NCBI RefSeq assembly: GCF_016793285.1
Contig: NZ_JAEUMO010000074.1
Span: 1 to 53,877, forward strand
Origin: Phenylobacterium sp.
GTDB lineage: Bacteria > Pseudomonadota > Alphaproteobacteria > Caulobacterales > Caulobacteraceae
Reading direction: 5' to 3'
DNA length: 53,877 bases
Part shown: piece by piece, positions 25,354-36,036 of the stretch
How the letters are laid out: every line of letters begins with the position of its first letter
Position numbering within the stretch: position 1 is the stretch's first letter
Translations under genes and position numbers: made by a program
The notes under the pieces: model-generated
Databases searched by the model: none
Told to the model about the DNA's origin: nothing
What the model saw: only the letters and a program-made list of their open reading frames with translations

Positions 25354-25764
25354 ATGAGCGACTTCCGACGCGTCACCGACGACTTCACCGCCGCCCCGCA
25401 GATCAGCGTGGCCGACGTGGCCGAGGCCGCACGCCAGGGCTTCCGGACCCTCATCAACAACCGTCCCGACGGCGAGGCGCCGGGCCAGCCGACCAGCGCT
25501 GAGATGGAAGCCGCCGCGAAGGCCGCCGGTCTCGCCTATCACCACATCCCGGTCTCCGGCGGGCCGACGCCGGCGCAGGTCGCCCAGACCCAGGCGCTGC
25601 TGGCCGTGGCCGAGGCCCCGGTGCTGGCCTTCTGCCGTTCGGGCACCCGCTCGATCGTGACGTGGTCGCTCGGCCAGGCGCAGTCGGGCGCCCGCGCGCG
25701 CGACGAACTGGTGAGCCTGGGCCGCGACGCCGGCTACGACCTCTCCGGAGTCCTGGGCGGATGA
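25354..25764 (+). CDS. TIGR01244-family (BLH) phosphatase/sulfur-transferase-like protein
   Basis: 136 residues matching the TIGR01244/DUF442 fold, a dual-specificity-phosphatase-like domain. The family phosphate-binding loop is AFCRSGTRSIVTWSL, i.e. C-(x)5-R with the nucleophilic Cys at about residue 94. The preceding FRTLINNRPDGEAPGQPT segment holds the conserved Asp. In other bacteria this domain stands alone or is fused to a metallo-hydrolase acting in sulfide/persulfide metabolism (Blh). Here an MBL hydrolase gene follows 61 bases downstream on the same strand, although that one is of the LACTB2 type. It is divergent from dppB. Confidence 0.87.
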   Translation: MSDFRRVTDDFTAAPQISVADVAEAARQGFRTLINNRPDGEAPGQPTSAEMEAAAKAAGLAYHHIPVSGGPTPAQVAQTQALLAVAEAPVLAFCRSGTRSIVTWSLGQAQSGARARDELVSLGRDAGYDLSGVLGG

Positions 25765-25825
25765 TCCTCCTACGCCAAGGCTTCCGAGGATTTATCCTGA
25801 GAATCTCCTTCAGGAGCGAAGCAGG

Positions 25826-26734
25826 ATGAGCATTCCCTACGTCCGCGAGATCGCCGTCGAGTACGGCCGCTGCGACCAGGTCTCGCCGCTGATCCGCCGC
25901 GTCACCGCCGACAATCCCGGCCCGTTCACCTTCAAGGGGACCGGCACCTACATCGTGGGGCGCGGCCAGGTGGCGGTGATCGACCCCGGCCCCGACGACC
26001 CGGCCCACCTCGACGCCATCCTGAGGGCGGTGCAGGGCGAGACGGTCAGCCACATCCTGATCACCCACCACCACTCCGACCACTCGCCGCTGGCCGGACC
26101 GCTGAAAGCCAGGACGGGCGCGCCGATCTACGGCTGCGCCGTCGCGCCCCACGACGACGATGACGACCATGCGGGCGGCGTGAGGATGGAGGCCGGCCAC
26201 GATCTCGGCTTCGCGCCCGACATCAGCCTCTGCGGCGGCGGCCAGGTGATCGAGGGTGCCGGCTGGACGATGGACGCCATCGCCACGCCGGGCCACACCT
26301 CCAACCACATCTGCTTCGGGCTGCGCGAAGAGAACGCGTGCTTCACCGGCGACCACATCATGGGCTGGTCGACCACCGTCATCACCCCGCCCGACGGCGA
26401 CATGACCGACTACCTGGCCAGCCTCGCCGACATCCGACGCCGCAGGTTCGACGTGATGTGGCCCACCCACGGCCCGCCGATCCGCGAGGTCGACGCCTTC
26501 ATCGCCGCCTACGCCGCCCACCGCCAGGAACGCCTGGACCAGCTCACCACGGCGCTGAAGGCCGGTCCGGCGCGCATCAACGACCTCGTCCCACGCCTCT
26601 ACGCCGACGTGGACTCGCGCCTCCACCCCGCCGCCGCCCGCTCCATGCTGGCCGGCATGATCCACCTGGTCCGCGAGGGGGCGCTGGCCACCGACGGAGC
26701 TCCGGGGCCGGACAGCGTCTACCGGCTGGTCTGA
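25826..26734 (+). CDS. MBL-fold metallo-hydrolase (LACTB2-like)
   Basis: 302 residues. The metal-binding motif is THHHSDHSPLAG (about 76-87), with further ligands in TPGHTSNH, FTGDHIMGWS and the final PTHGPPI. After the hydrolase domain (about 1-220) comes a winged-helix-like C-terminal part, as in LACTB2 endoribonucleases and bacterial relatives. AGGAGCGAAGCAGG lies upstream of the ATG. The substrate is not evident. It lies 61 bases downstream of the TIGR01244 gene and is followed by a hairpin. Confidence 0.88.
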   Translation: MSIPYVREIAVEYGRCDQVSPLIRRVTADNPGPFTFKGTGTYIVGRGQVAVIDPGPDDPAHLDAILRAVQGETVSHILITHHHSDHSPLAGPLKARTGAPIYGCAVAPHDDDDDHAGGVRMEAGHDLGFAPDISLCGGGQVIEGAGWTMDAIATPGHTSNHICFGLREENACFTGDHIMGWSTTVITPPDGDMTDYLASLADIRRRRFDVMWPTHGPPIREVDAFIAAYAAHRQERLDQLTTALKAGPARINDLVPRLYADVDSRLHPAAARSMLAGMIHLVREGALATDGAPGPDSVYRLV

Positions 26735-26737
26735 ACA

Positions 26738-26758
26738 CGCCGGCGGCGGACGCCGGCG
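26738..26758 (+). terminator. Terminator-like hairpin after the MBL hydrolase gene
   Basis: CGCCGGCG (26738-26745), a GCGGA loop and CGCCGGCG (26751-26758) form an 8-bp GC stem 3 bases after the stop. Each arm is itself palindromic. There is no T-run, so termination strength is uncertain. Confidence 0.4.
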
Positions 26759-26851
26759 CCCAAATCGAAGCAACCCGCCCGCTCCGTCTGGAGGCCGGCG
26801 CGCGAAGGTGCTTTTCTCGGGGGACCTCCTCCTCATCCAGGAACAGCACCC

Positions 26852-29149
26852 ATGGCGGACGACAAGGTCCGGTACGAAACCTACCGCAGCCCCGCCGGCG
26901 GGTGGGGCGCCGCGGCGGCGACGGCCAGGGTGCTGATGCAACAGAGCGTCCTCGGCAAGGGCTCGCGGGCGCTCCTGGCGATGAACCAGCCCGGCGGGTT
27001 CAAGTGCCCCAGTTGCGCCTTCCCCGACGCGGACTGCCGCAAGACGCTGGAGTTCTGCGAGAACGGGGCCAAGGCGCTGGCCCACGAGGCGACGAAGTTC
27101 CGGGTCACGCGCGCGTTCTTCGAACAACATACCGTCACGCAACTGAGGCAGCAGTCCGACTACTGGCTGGAGATGCAGGGCCGCCTGACCGAGCCCGTGC
27201 GCTACGATGCATCCACGGACCGCTTCGTCCCGTGCGCCTGGGACGAGGCCTTCGACCTCATCGGCCGCCATCTCCGCGCGCTGGCGAGCCCCGACGAGGC
27301 CGAGTTCTACACCTCGGGCCGCACGCCCAACGAGGCGGCGTTCCTCTACTCGGTCTTCGCGCGCGAGTTCGGCACGAACAACTTCCCCGACTGCTCGAAC
27401 ATGTGCCACGAGCCGACCAGCCGCGGACTGCCGCCGTCGATCGGCGTCGGCAAGGGCACCGTGATCCTGGAGGACTTCGACCACGCGGAGGCCATCTTCG
27501 TGATCGGGCAGAACCCGGGAACCAACTCCCCGCGCATGATGACCAACCTGGTCGAGGCGCATCGGCGGGGCGTTCCCATCGTGGCCGTCAATCCGATGCC
27601 CGAGCGAGCGCTGATCCGCTTCGCCGACCCGCAGGATGTCGTCCAGATGGCGACTTTCGGCTCGACGCCGATCGCCAGCGAGTTCGTCCACGTCCGGATC
27701 GGCGGCGACATGGCGCTGCTGAAGGGCATGATGAAGGTGATGTTCGAGCAGGACGCCGCCGGCGACGCAGTGCTCGACCACGAGTTCATCCGCGATCACA
27801 CGGCCGGCCTCGAGGCCCTGCGCCAGGACGTGATCGGCACGGAATGGACCGACATCGTCCGTGCGTCGGGCGTCGAGGAGGCGCAGATTCGCCGCTGCGC
27901 CGAGATCTACATCCGCTCCCGCGCGACGATCATCTGCTACGGCATGGGGCTGACCCAGCACCAGCTCGGGTCGCAGTTGCTGCAGCAGGTCGCCAACCTG
28001 CTGCTTCTGCGCGGGAACTTCGGAAAGCCCGGCGCCGGGATATCGCCCATCCGGGGCCACTCGAACGTCCAGGGCGACCGCACGGTAGGCATCGACGAGA
28101 AGCCCTCGCAGGCCTACCTCGACCGTCTGCGCGACGTCTTCGGCTTCGAGCCGCCGCGTCAGCCCGGCCATCACACGATCGCGTGCATCGCGGCCATGGA
28201 GGCGGGGACGGCCAAGGTCTTCGTCGGCATGGGCGGCAACTTCGCGCGCGCCGTTCCGGACACGGACAGGGCCTACGCCGCCATGCGCCGCCTGGACCTC
28301 ACGGTCGGCATCGCCACCAAGTTGAACAAGGGGCACCTCATCCACGGACGGGACGCCCTGATCCTTCCGGTGATCGCGCGCTCGGAGGTCCTGCGCACGG
28401 CGGCGGGCGAGCAGTTCGTCACCATCGAGGACTCGATGTCGAACGTGACCGCGTCGCGCGGCGTCCTGGAGCCGGCCTCGCCCGATCTCCTGGGCGAGGT
28501 CGAGATCGTCTGCCGCATGGCCATGGCGACGCTTCCGCAAAGCAAGGTCCCCTGGGACAGCTACATGCGGGACTACGGGCTGATCCGCGAAAAGATCGCC
28601 GAGGTGTATCCGCATATCTACGAAGGCTTCGCCGAGCGGATCAGGTCGCCGAGGGGCTTCCACCTCGACGTGCCGCCCCGGCGGCGGGTCTGGGACACGC
28701 CGAACGGCAAGGCGAACTTCCTCGTGGCGCCGGGGGTCGAGGTCAACACGCCGGTCGACGACGCGGGGATGCTGCGCCTGGCCACGATCCGCTCGCACGA
28801 CCAGTTCAACACCACGATCTACAGCTACAACGACCGCTACCGGGGCGTTTACAACGACCGCATGGTGATCTTCGTCAACGCCGACGATCGCGTCGCGCGC
28901 GGGTTGCCCGAGCGCGCCAGGGTGACGGTCGAGACGATCACCACGGATGGCGTGGTGCGGCGTGTCGAGGGGCTGACGCTGGTGGACTATCCGATGCCCC
29001 GCGGCGCCCTTGCAGGCTACTATCCCGAACTCAATCCCCTGCTGCCGCTCGAACACCACGACAAGGTCAGCGGAACCCCCGCGGCAAAGTCCATTCCCGT
29101 GCGCATCGTGGCCGGTTCCGAGACCGCGCCGGCCCAGACGCCGGCCTGA
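26852..29149 (+). CDS. YdeP-type FdhF/molybdopterin oxidoreductase
   Basis: 765 residues of the YdeP (FdhF-like alpha subunit) family of bis-MGD oxidoreductases. Visible are the N-terminal FKCPSCAFPD with two cysteines, the TSGRTPNEAAFLYSVFAREFGTNN region (about 150-173), CSNMCHEPTSRG, the MGD-binding stretches FVIGQNPGTNSPRM and ICYGMGLTQHQ, RGHSNVQGDRTVG, and the C-terminal QFNTTIYSYNDRYRG domain. Relatives include E. coli YdeP, linked to acid resistance, and other proteins of unknown substrate. It lacks the complete [4Fe-4S] motif of formate dehydrogenases. It stands alone, ending 14 bases from the convergent MocR gene; the MocR operator is on the far side, so a regulatory link is not implied. 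Confidence 0.92.
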   Translation: MADDKVRYETYRSPAGGWGAAAATARVLMQQSVLGKGSRALLAMNQPGGFKCPSCAFPDADCRKTLEFCENGAKALAHEATKFRVTRAFFEQHTVTQLRQQSDYWLEMQGRLTEPVRYDASTDRFVPCAWDEAFDLIGRHLRALASPDEAEFYTSGRTPNEAAFLYSVFAREFGTNNFPDCSNMCHEPTSRGLPPSIGVGKGTVILEDFDHAEAIFVIGQNPGTNSPRMMTNLVEAHRRGVPIVAVNPMPERALIRFADPQDVVQMATFGSTPIASEFVHVRIGGDMALLKGMMKVMFEQDAAGDAVLDHEFIRDHTAGLEALRQDVIGTEWTDIVRASGVEEAQIRRCAEIYIRSRATIICYGMGLTQHQLGSQLLQQVANLLLLRGNFGKPGAGISPIRGHSNVQGDRTVGIDEKPSQAYLDRLRDVFGFEPPRQPGHHTIACIAAMEAGTAKVFVGMGGNFARAVPDTDRAYAAMRRLDLTVGIATKLNKGHLIHGRDALILPVIARSEVLRTAAGEQFVTIEDSMSNVTASRGVLEPASPDLLGEVEIVCRMAMATLPQSKVPWDSYMRDYGLIREKIAEVYPHIYEGFAERIRSPRGFHLDVPPRRRVWDTPNGKANFLVAPGVEVNTPVDDAGMLRLATIRSHDQFNTTIYSYNDRYRGVYNDRMVIFVNADDRVARGLPERARVTVETITTDGVVRRVEGLTLVDYPMPRGALAGYYPELNPLLPLEHHDKVSGTPAAKSIPVRIVAGSETAPAQTPA

Positions 29150-29163
29150 TCGGCCGGCCTTCC

Positions 29164-30546
29164 TCAGACCACCGTGCGAACCGATGGCGCAGCGCTGACC
29201 AGGGCGGCGACGCCCTCCAGCGCACTGCGCAGCACCGCCTGCTTGCCCGGGCCGCCCAGCGAGATGCGCAGGCCGTTCCCGTGGTCCGGGCCGGCCGCGA
29301 AGGCGTCGGCGGTGACGAGGGCCAGGCCCTTCTCCTGCGCCAGGCTGTGGACACGGTGGGCGCGCCAGTCGGGGGGCAGGTCCAGCCAGACGTGGACGCC
29401 CTCGGCGGCGCCCCGCGCCTCGGGCAAGACCTCGGCGGCGATCGCGCGGCGCGCGCGAGCTTCCCGGCGCACCGCCGCCAGCAGGCGCTCGGCGGTCCCC
29501 TCGCGGATCCACGCGGACACCACCGCCGACACCAGCGGCGACGGCATCAGCGCAAGGGCCCGCAGCGCCTCGGCCGTCCGCGCGGCCATCGGCTCCGGCG
29601 GGACGAGGAAGGCCGTGCGCAGGCCCGGGGACAGGCACTTCGAGAGCGTCGCCAAGTGGAAGGTCCGCTCGGGCGCCAGCGTTGCGACGGCGGGCGGCGG
29701 GCGGTCGAACAGCCGCGCGTAGGGGTCGTCCTCGACGATCCAGAGATCGGCTCTGCGCGCCACTTCGGCGAGGGCGCCGCGCCGTGCCGGATCCATCGTC
29801 ACCGCGGTGGGGTTGTTCGTCGTCGGCGTGACATAGAGCGCGGCGGGTCCGCGCCCGGCGCAGAGCCGCGCCAGCGCCTCGGGGTCGGGCCCGCCCGGGT
29901 CGGCCGGGCAGACCGCGACCTCCAGTCCGAACTGCGCCGCCGCCGTCAGCACGCCGGGATAGACCAGCGGCTCCATCACCAGCGTGCGCACGCCCGTCCC
30001 GGCGATCGCCGCCAGCACCGCCGCCAGACCCGTCTGGGCGCCCGGCGTCAGCAGCACCCGCTCGGGCGCCACCTCGCCCAGCACCGGCGCCAGCCACGCC
30101 GCCGCCGAGGTCCTCTGGCCCAGGCTGCCGCCGCCGGGGTGGTACGACATCAGCGTCGCCGCATCGGCCCGGTCCAGCACCGCCGCCATGGTCTCGCCGA
30201 TCAGCCCCGCCAGCGACAGCCCCTGCGGCGGCGGCGGCAGGTTCATGGAAAGGTCGATCAGCCCCGCGTCGTCCTCGGCCGCCCGGGCGCGGACGAACGT
30301 GCCGCGCCCGACCGTCCCCTCGATCAGCCCACGCGCCCGCGCCGCCGCATAGGCCCGGGTCACGGTCGTCAGGTCGACGCCCAGTCGCCCGGCCACCGCG
30401 CGCTGCGGCGGCAACTGGTCGCCGGCCTGCAACTCGCCGTCACGGATCGCCGCCTCCAGCGCCTCGACCAGCCGCGCGTGCAGCGGCCCGCGGCCCTGCG
30501 GCAACCGCGCCAGCCAGCGCGCGGACGGATGAGTCACGGAGTCCAT
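29164..30546 (-). CDS. MocR/PdxR-type GntR regulator with aminotransferase domain
   Basis: 460 residues. An N-terminal GntR winged helix (about 10-85, QLPPQRAVAGRLGVDLTTVTRAY) is joined to a fold-type I aminotransferase domain (about 105-455). The PLP lysine is expected in HLATLSKCLSPGLRT. Conserved features include TPTTNNPTAVTMD and EDDPYARLF. MocR proteins sense PLP or PLP-amino acid adducts and often control a divergent gene. I start at 30546 since an obvious operator (30562-30612) lies just upstream; an ATG at 30573 would run into it. The divergent gene is DUF983. A pdxH gene occurs 5 kb away, so PLP homeostasis is one option but no direct link is seen. Confidence 0.92.
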   Translation of the reverse strand: MDSVTHPSARWLARLPQGRGPLHARLVEALEAAIRDGELQAGDQLPPQRAVAGRLGVDLTTVTRAYAAARARGLIEGTVGRGTFVRARAAEDDAGLIDLSMNLPPPPQGLSLAGLIGETMAAVLDRADAATLMSYHPGGGSLGQRTSAAAWLAPVLGEVAPERVLLTPGAQTGLAAVLAAIAGTGVRTLVMEPLVYPGVLTAAAQFGLEVAVCPADPGGPDPEALARLCAGRGPAALYVTPTTNNPTAVTMDPARRGALAEVARRADLWIVEDDPYARLFDRPPPAVATLAPERTFHLATLSKCLSPGLRTAFLVPPEPMAARTAEALRALALMPSPLVSAVVSAWIREGTAERLLAAVRREARARRAIAAEVLPEARGAAEGVHVWLDLPPDWRAHRVHSLAQEKGLALVTADAFAAGPDHGNGLRISLGGPGKQAVLRSALEGVAALVSAAPSVRTVV

Positions 30547-30561
30547 TGCGGTTTCCACTTC

Positions 30562-30612
30562 GAACGCATACATTACATATAGATTGTATGCGTTCAATAT
30601 CTGCATTGTATG
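30562..30612. promoter_or_regulatory. Three-half-site operator (CATACA / TGTATG / TGTATG) between mocR and DUF983 genes
   Basis: A perfect 11-bp inverted repeat, GAACGCATACA (30562-30572) and TGTATGCGTTC (30585-30595), is followed by a second direct copy of ATTGTATG (30583-30590 and 30605-30612), spaced 22 bp. The region is AT-rich compared with its flanks. GntR/MocR proteins bind direct or inverted ATAC-type half-sites at helical-turn spacing, and MocR genes are usually autoregulated from the divergent spacer. The site overlaps both likely promoters. Confidence 0.7.
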
Positions 30613-30623
30613 GAGATCGCGCT

Positions 30624-31052
30624 GTGGACGCCACCTTTGTTCAACCCACCTCGCTCAGCGCAGGCCTGCGCTGCCGCTGCCCCCGCTGTGGCGAGGGCCG
30701 GCTGTTTTCCGGCTTCCTGAGAATCGCGCCGTCCTGCGAGCGCTGCGGCCTCAGCTTCGCCTTCGCCGACCCCGCCGACGGGCCCGCCTTCTTCGTGATG
30801 AGCGGCGTCGGGATCGCGGTGATCGCGCTCTGGGCCTGGGCCGTGGTGGTCTTCCAGCCCCCGCTCTGGGCGCAGTTCGCCACCGTCTTCCCGGCGCTGA
30901 TCGGCCTATGTCTCGCGACGCTGCGGCCCATGAAGGCCTGGCTGGTGGCCGAGCAGTACGTCCACAAGGCCGAGGAAGGCCGCTGGGCCAGCACCGGCGT
31001 CCACGGCGAAGGCGGCTTCGCCTTCGACCGCCGCAAGGCGTGCGGCGGGTGA
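30624..31052 (+). CDS. DUF983 family membrane protein
   Basis: 142 residues from a GTG start with GGAG eight bases upstream; starts at 30546 or 30588 would place the operator inside the coding region. The N-terminal part has two Cys pairs, CRCPRCGEGRLF and CERCGLSF (about residues 15-43), a probable zinc ribbon. Two membrane helices follow (about 60-80 and 85-102), then a soluble tail. DUF983 proteins are widespread in alphaproteobacteria, often near cytochrome oxidase genes, with no defined function. Here it is divergent from a MocR regulator across a shared operator, suggesting it is a MocR target. Confidence 0.85.
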   Translation: MDATFVQPTSLSAGLRCRCPRCGEGRLFSGFLRIAPSCERCGLSFAFADPADGPAFFVMSGVGIAVIALWAWAVVVFQPPLWAQFATVFPALIGLCLATLRPMKAWLVAEQYVHKAEEGRWASTGVHGEGGFAFDRRKACGG

Positions 31053-31065
31053 TCGCCCGGACGCG

Positions 31066-31473
31066 CTAGAAGTCGACCTTGCCGAAACGCGGGACGCCCT
31101 GGTTCCGGCCGGGCGGGTCCATGACCGAAAGGTCGAGATCCAGCGGCCCGCCCCCGAGCCAGGTCCCCAGCGCCGTGTGGTCGGCGAGGTCGTCGTCGGT
31201 GAGCGGATGGATCAGCGCCCGCAGGCCCGACGCCGCGATCAGCGCGGTCATCTCGGGCAACGCCCGCTTCAGGAAGTGGACTTCGAACTGCGGCAGGGGA
31301 TGCGGGCCGACCGGCCCCTCGCGCAGCTTGCCGACCATGCGCAGGTCCGGCCGGGCCGCCTTCAGCACCGTCAGCTCCGCGTGCAGCGCGTCCGACGCCG
31401 CCCGCTGGCCGGCCTCATGGTAGATGTGGGCGTGGTAGGGCGCGTCCCCAGCGTCCGCCTCGTCGCCGCTCAC
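31066..31473 (-). CDS. DOPA 4,5-dioxygenase family protein
   Basis: 135 residues of the PF08883 family, small proteins related to fungal DOPA 4,5-dioxygenase. Conserved histidines are in YHAHIYHEAG, GPHPLPQFEVHF and IHPLTDDDLADHT; the first two clusters probably bind iron. GTG at 31473 is the start: it overlaps the stop of the upstream GNAT gene as GTGA, and the family motif follows after 12 residues. Bacterial members are mostly uncharacterised and may act as extradiol dioxygenases on small catechols. It is the last gene of a leftward unit with an acyl-CoA ligase and a GNAT. Confidence 0.87.
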   Translation of the reverse strand: MSGDEADAGDAPYHAHIYHEAGQRAASDALHAELTVLKAARPDLRMVGKLREGPVGPHPLPQFEVHFLKRALPEMTALIAASGLRALIHPLTDDDLADHTALGTWLGGGPLDLDLSVMDPPGRNQGVPRFGKVDF

Positions 31474-31985
31474 AGCGTCTTCTCCAGCACGTCGAAGTAG
31501 AGTCCCGGCTGCGTCGGGGCGCCGAAGCGGGCGTCGCCGTAGGGGAACGGCACGGTCTCTCCGGTGGCCGCGTAGCCGCGGCGCGCGTACCAGGCGATCA
31601 GTTCCGGCCGCTGGTGGACCACGGTCATGTGCATGCGGCGAGCGCCGCGGGCGCGGGCGAAATCCTCGGCCGCCGACAGCAGCGCCCGCCCGAGGCCGCC
31701 GTCCTGGCGCTCGGGATCGACGGTCAGCATGGCCAGATGCCAGACGCCATCCGCACCCGCGTCGAGCCGCACATGGCCCAGATGCTGGCCGCCCTCGCGC
31801 CAGATCAGCAGCCGCGCGCCGGGCTGCGCCAGGTCGTCCGCCAGCAGCGAGGCGTCGATCCGCTGCCCGCCGACCAGCGTCTCGACCTTCCACGCCGCCT
31901 GCCCGGCCGGCGCGCGGAACGCCCGGTTGGTCATGGCGATCACGGCCGGGTGGTCGGCCGGCGCGGCCTCGGTGAGTTCGACCAT
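31470..31985 (-). CDS. GNAT-family N-acetyltransferase
   Basis: 171 residues with one GNAT fold. The acetyl-CoA-binding motif A is LTVDPERQDGGLGRALLSAAEDF (19 central positions about 92-113, pyrophosphate loop RQDGGLG). The C-terminal part has AWYARRGYAATGE, the usual beta6-alpha4 segment. CGAGGAACG precedes the ATG. It starts 16 bases after the acyl-CoA ligase stop and overlaps the next gene by GTGA. The acceptor is unknown. Confidence 0.88.
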   Translation of the reverse strand: MVELTEAAPADHPAVIAMTNRAFRAPAGQAAWKVETLVGGQRIDASLLADDLAQPGARLLIWREGGQHLGHVRLDAGADGVWHLAMLTVDPERQDGGLGRALLSAAEDFARARGARRMHMTVVHQRPELIAWYARRGYAATGETVPFPYGDARFGAPTQPGLYFDVLEKTL

Positions 31986-32001
31986 CGTTCCTCGGGAGGC
32001 G

Positions 32002-33648
<1,647 letters not shown>

Positions 33649-33746
33649 GGGCCCGCCTCCCGAAGCTTATTGCTCTTAAGTTACTGACTACGCTTAGAGA
33701 GCGGATGCCGGTTGCGCAACGCCCGCCCCCACATGGCGACGCCGTT

Positions 33747-33762
33747 CCGCGGCCGTCCGCGG
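33747..33762. terminator. CCGCGG-CCGT-CCGCGG hairpin between kinase and acyl-CoA ligase genes
   Basis: A 6-bp perfect stem with a 4-base loop lies 9 bases beyond the stop of the leftward kinase gene. No T-run follows. The rest of the 122-base spacer (33649-33770) includes an AT-richer stretch at 33665-33705 upstream of the acyl-CoA ligase, where its promoter probably lies. Confidence 0.3.
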
Positions 33763-33770
33763 GATGACGT

Positions 33771-35273
33771 TCAAGGGGCGGACCTGAGCCACGCGCGCGC
33801 CGCCGCGTCCCTGGGCCCCTCGGTGGAAACCTTCGGCCAGGTGAGCGCCTGGGCCTTCAGGCCCGCGACCTGCTGGCGCAGCACCTCGACGGTGGCGTCC
33901 GAGGCGTCGCCCTCGCGGCTCGCCACGCGCGCCTCCAGAACCGCCAGCGGCGCGTCCAGCCATGCGGGGCGGAACGGCGCGCCGCATTCGGCCGCCAGCG
34001 CCTCGGCGCGGGCCCGCAGGCCTTCGTCCAGGAACGTCGCGTCGAGCACCACCGCCCGGCCCGCCTTCAGCAGCGCGCGCGCGTTGTCCATCATGGCGTC
34101 GTAGGTCCTGGCGTGGAGTTCCGGCGTGTACGCCTCGGGCGGCAGGGTCCGCGTCGGCGGGATGTCCATCAGCCGCTTGCGGATCTCGTCCGTGCGCAGG
34201 ATCACGGCCCCGGGCGAGGCGCCCAGAGCCGGCGCGATCGCGCGGGAGAACCGCGACTTGCCCGAGCCAGAGAGCCCGCCCACCGCCGCCAGCACCGGCG
34301 GCTGCGGCGACAGGTGCGCGATCGCCGCCTCGACATAGGCCCGCGCCGTCTCGGGATCGCGCGAGTGGGCCAGGACGTGGGCCCGCACGCCCGCGCGCAC
34401 CGACAGCATGAGGGGCAGCGACGCCAGCCCGGCCCAGATCTCCGCCGGGAACCGGCGCGCCGCCTCGTCCAGATAGCTCGACAGCGCCCGCACCGCCGCG
34501 TCGCGCCGCCCGCGGAAGTCGAGGTCCATCAGCAGGAACGCAAGGTCGTACTGGACGTCCAGGTCCGACAGCAGATCGTTGAACTCGATGCAGTCGAAGA
34601 GGACCGCCCTGCCGTTCTCCATGAGGATGTTGCCCAGGTGCAGGTCGCCGTGGCACCGGCGCGAGAATCCGCTGGCCGCCCGGTGCGCCAGCAGCGGCGC
34701 CTGCCGCTCCAGCTCGGCCTCGGTGAGCGCGATCATCGCCTCCACACGGTCCTGGTCCAGCCCCTCGCAGGTCTCGCGCAGGAGCTGCGCATTGGAGCCC
34801 ACGGTGAAGCTGAGCGCCGTCAGCCCGCCCGCGGGCCGCAGGGGCGCCTCGGCATGGAAGCCGGCGATGGTGCGGCCGAGGCCCTCCGCGAGATCGCCGT
34901 CCACCGCCTCGGGCCGGGCCGACAGCACCTCACGCTCGTCGAAGCGGCGCATCTCCAGCACATGCTCCACGACCTGGCCGGCGCCGTCGATGGCGAAGCC
35001 GCCGTCCGGTTCGCGCGTGATGGCCCGCACGGCGCGGTAGATGTCGGGCGCCGTCGCCCGGTTGAACGCCAGCTCCCGGTCCAGGGCCCACTTGCGCCGC
35101 TCGTCGGTGGAGAAGTCGGCATAGCCCAGGTCGGCATGCCGCTTGATCTTCCAGGCGCTCTCCCGCCCCAGGAAGACATGGGCGCAGGCCGTGTCGATGG
35201 TGCGTTCGGTGCGGCCTCCAAACCAGGCCATCAGCTCGGCTTCCAGTCCGCTGGGCGCCTCGAAGCCGCTCAA
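33771..35273 (-). CDS. Fused aminoglycoside-phosphotransferase-like and P-loop kinase protein
   Basis: About 500 residues. The N-terminal domain is an APH-like kinase: [15 protein letters not shown] gives the ATP-site lysine, [14 protein letters not shown] the catalytic loop and LFDCIEFND the metal-binding Asp. The C-terminal domain (about 330-500) is an AAA-type/zeta-toxin-like P-loop kinase with Walker [17 protein letters not shown] and [11 protein letters not shown]. Such fusions are common and uncharacterised. The start is uncertain. TTG at 35273 overlaps the pdxH stop as TTGA, fitting the local habit; the first ATG (35231) has GGAAG upstream but would trim the first helix ([12 protein letters not shown]). 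Confidence 0.85.
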   Translation of the reverse strand: MSGFEAPSGLEAELMAWFGGRTERTIDTACAHVFLGRESAWKIKRHADLGYADFSTDERRKWALDRELAFNRATAPDIYRAVRAITREPDGGFAIDGAGQVVEHVLEMRRFDEREVLSARPEAVDGDLAEGLGRTIAGFHAEAPLRPAGGLTALSFTVGSNAQLLRETCEGLDQDRVEAMIALTEAELERQAPLLAHRAASGFSRRCHGDLHLGNILMENGRAVLFDCIEFNDLLSDLDVQYDLAFLLMDLDFRGRRDAAVRALSSYLDEAARRFPAEIWAGLASLPLMLSVRAGVRAHVLAHSRDPETARAYVEAAIAHLSPQPPVLAAVGGLSGSGKSRFSRAIAPALGASPGAVILRTDEIRKRLMDIPPTRTLPPEAYTPELHARTYDAMMDNARALLKAGRAVVLDATFLDEGLRARAEALAAECGAPFRPAWLDAPLAVLEARVASREGDASDATVEVLRQQVAGLKAQALTWPKVSTEGPRDAAARAWLRSAP

Positions 35274-35935
35274 GGAAAGAGCCTGCGCGTGGTCCAGCCG
35301 CCTGCCGCCGCCTCGAACACCAGCCGCTCGTGCAGCCGGAACGGCCGGTCGCGCCAGAACTCGATGGATTGCGGCGCGATGCGGAAGCCCGACCAGTGCG
35401 GCGGCCGCGGGACCTTCCCCAGCCCGAACCGCAGGCCCGCCTCGGCGATGCGCTTCTCCAGCGCGAGGCGATCCGGCAGCGTCCGCGACTGCTCGCTCGC
35501 CCACGCGCCGAGCTGCGCCGGCCGCGCCCGCGTCGCGAAATAGGCGTCGGCCTCTTCGTCGGTCGTCCGCGTGACGACCCCGCGAACCCGGACCTGCCGC
35601 CGCAGCGACTTCCAGTGGAACAGGAGCGCCGCCTTCGGGTTGGCCGCCAGCTCACGGCCCTTGGCGCTCTCCAGGTTGGTGTAGAAGACGAACCCAGAGG
35701 CATCGACGTCCTTCAGAAGCACCATCCGGACGTCGGGCATCCCGTCGGCGTCGACGGTGGCCAGCGCCATGGCGTTGCCGTCGTTGGCCTCCCTGGCGAG
35801 GGCCTCCGCGAACCAGTCCCGGAAGAGGGCGATCGGGTCGGCCTCGCTCAGCAGCGGCGGCGGCTCGGCGGCGGCCACCTGGCGGACGTAGTCGTCCTCG
35901 CTGGGCGACGCGGGGATGAAGGTCTTGTCGGTCAC
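35270..35935 (-). CDS. pdxH: Pyridoxamine/pyridoxine 5'-phosphate oxidase
   Basis: 221 residues, full length. PdxH uses FMN and O2 to make pyridoxal 5'-phosphate. Family signatures are present: [22 protein letters not shown] (about 55-74), [38 protein letters not shown], and the C-terminal [17 protein letters not shown] with RLHERLVF. The RP-x-WSG-type motif and final arginines that bind the substrate phosphate are retained. It overlaps the downstream kinase by a TTGA start/stop if the proposed TTG start is used. A rightward J-domain gene begins about 100 bases upstream. Confidence 0.95.
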   Translation of the reverse strand: MTDKTFIPASPSEDDYVRQVAAAEPPPLLSEADPIALFRDWFAEALAREANDGNAMALATVDADGMPDVRMVLLKDVDASGFVFYTNLESAKGRELAANPKAALLFHWKSLRRQVRVRGVVTRTTDEEADAYFATRARPAQLGAWASEQSRTLPDRLALEKRIAEAGLRFGLGKVPRPPHWSGFRIAPQSIEFWRDRPFRLHERLVFEAAAGGWTTRRLFP

Positions 35936-36036
35936 GCCCGCCCTATACCGCGGTCGCCCCCGAAGTTGCGAGGGGTCGTGCGCGGCGAAAGGGCCTTAAC
36001 CGACCGTTGACGCCGTTCACCCTAACCTCCCGGCTC

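Noticed and set aside
25454-30582. Very long open frames (over 1400 codons) on both strands across the MBL, YdeP and MocR genes
   Set aside because: They are out-of-phase shadows of well-supported genes; their translations are low-complexity and have no domain.
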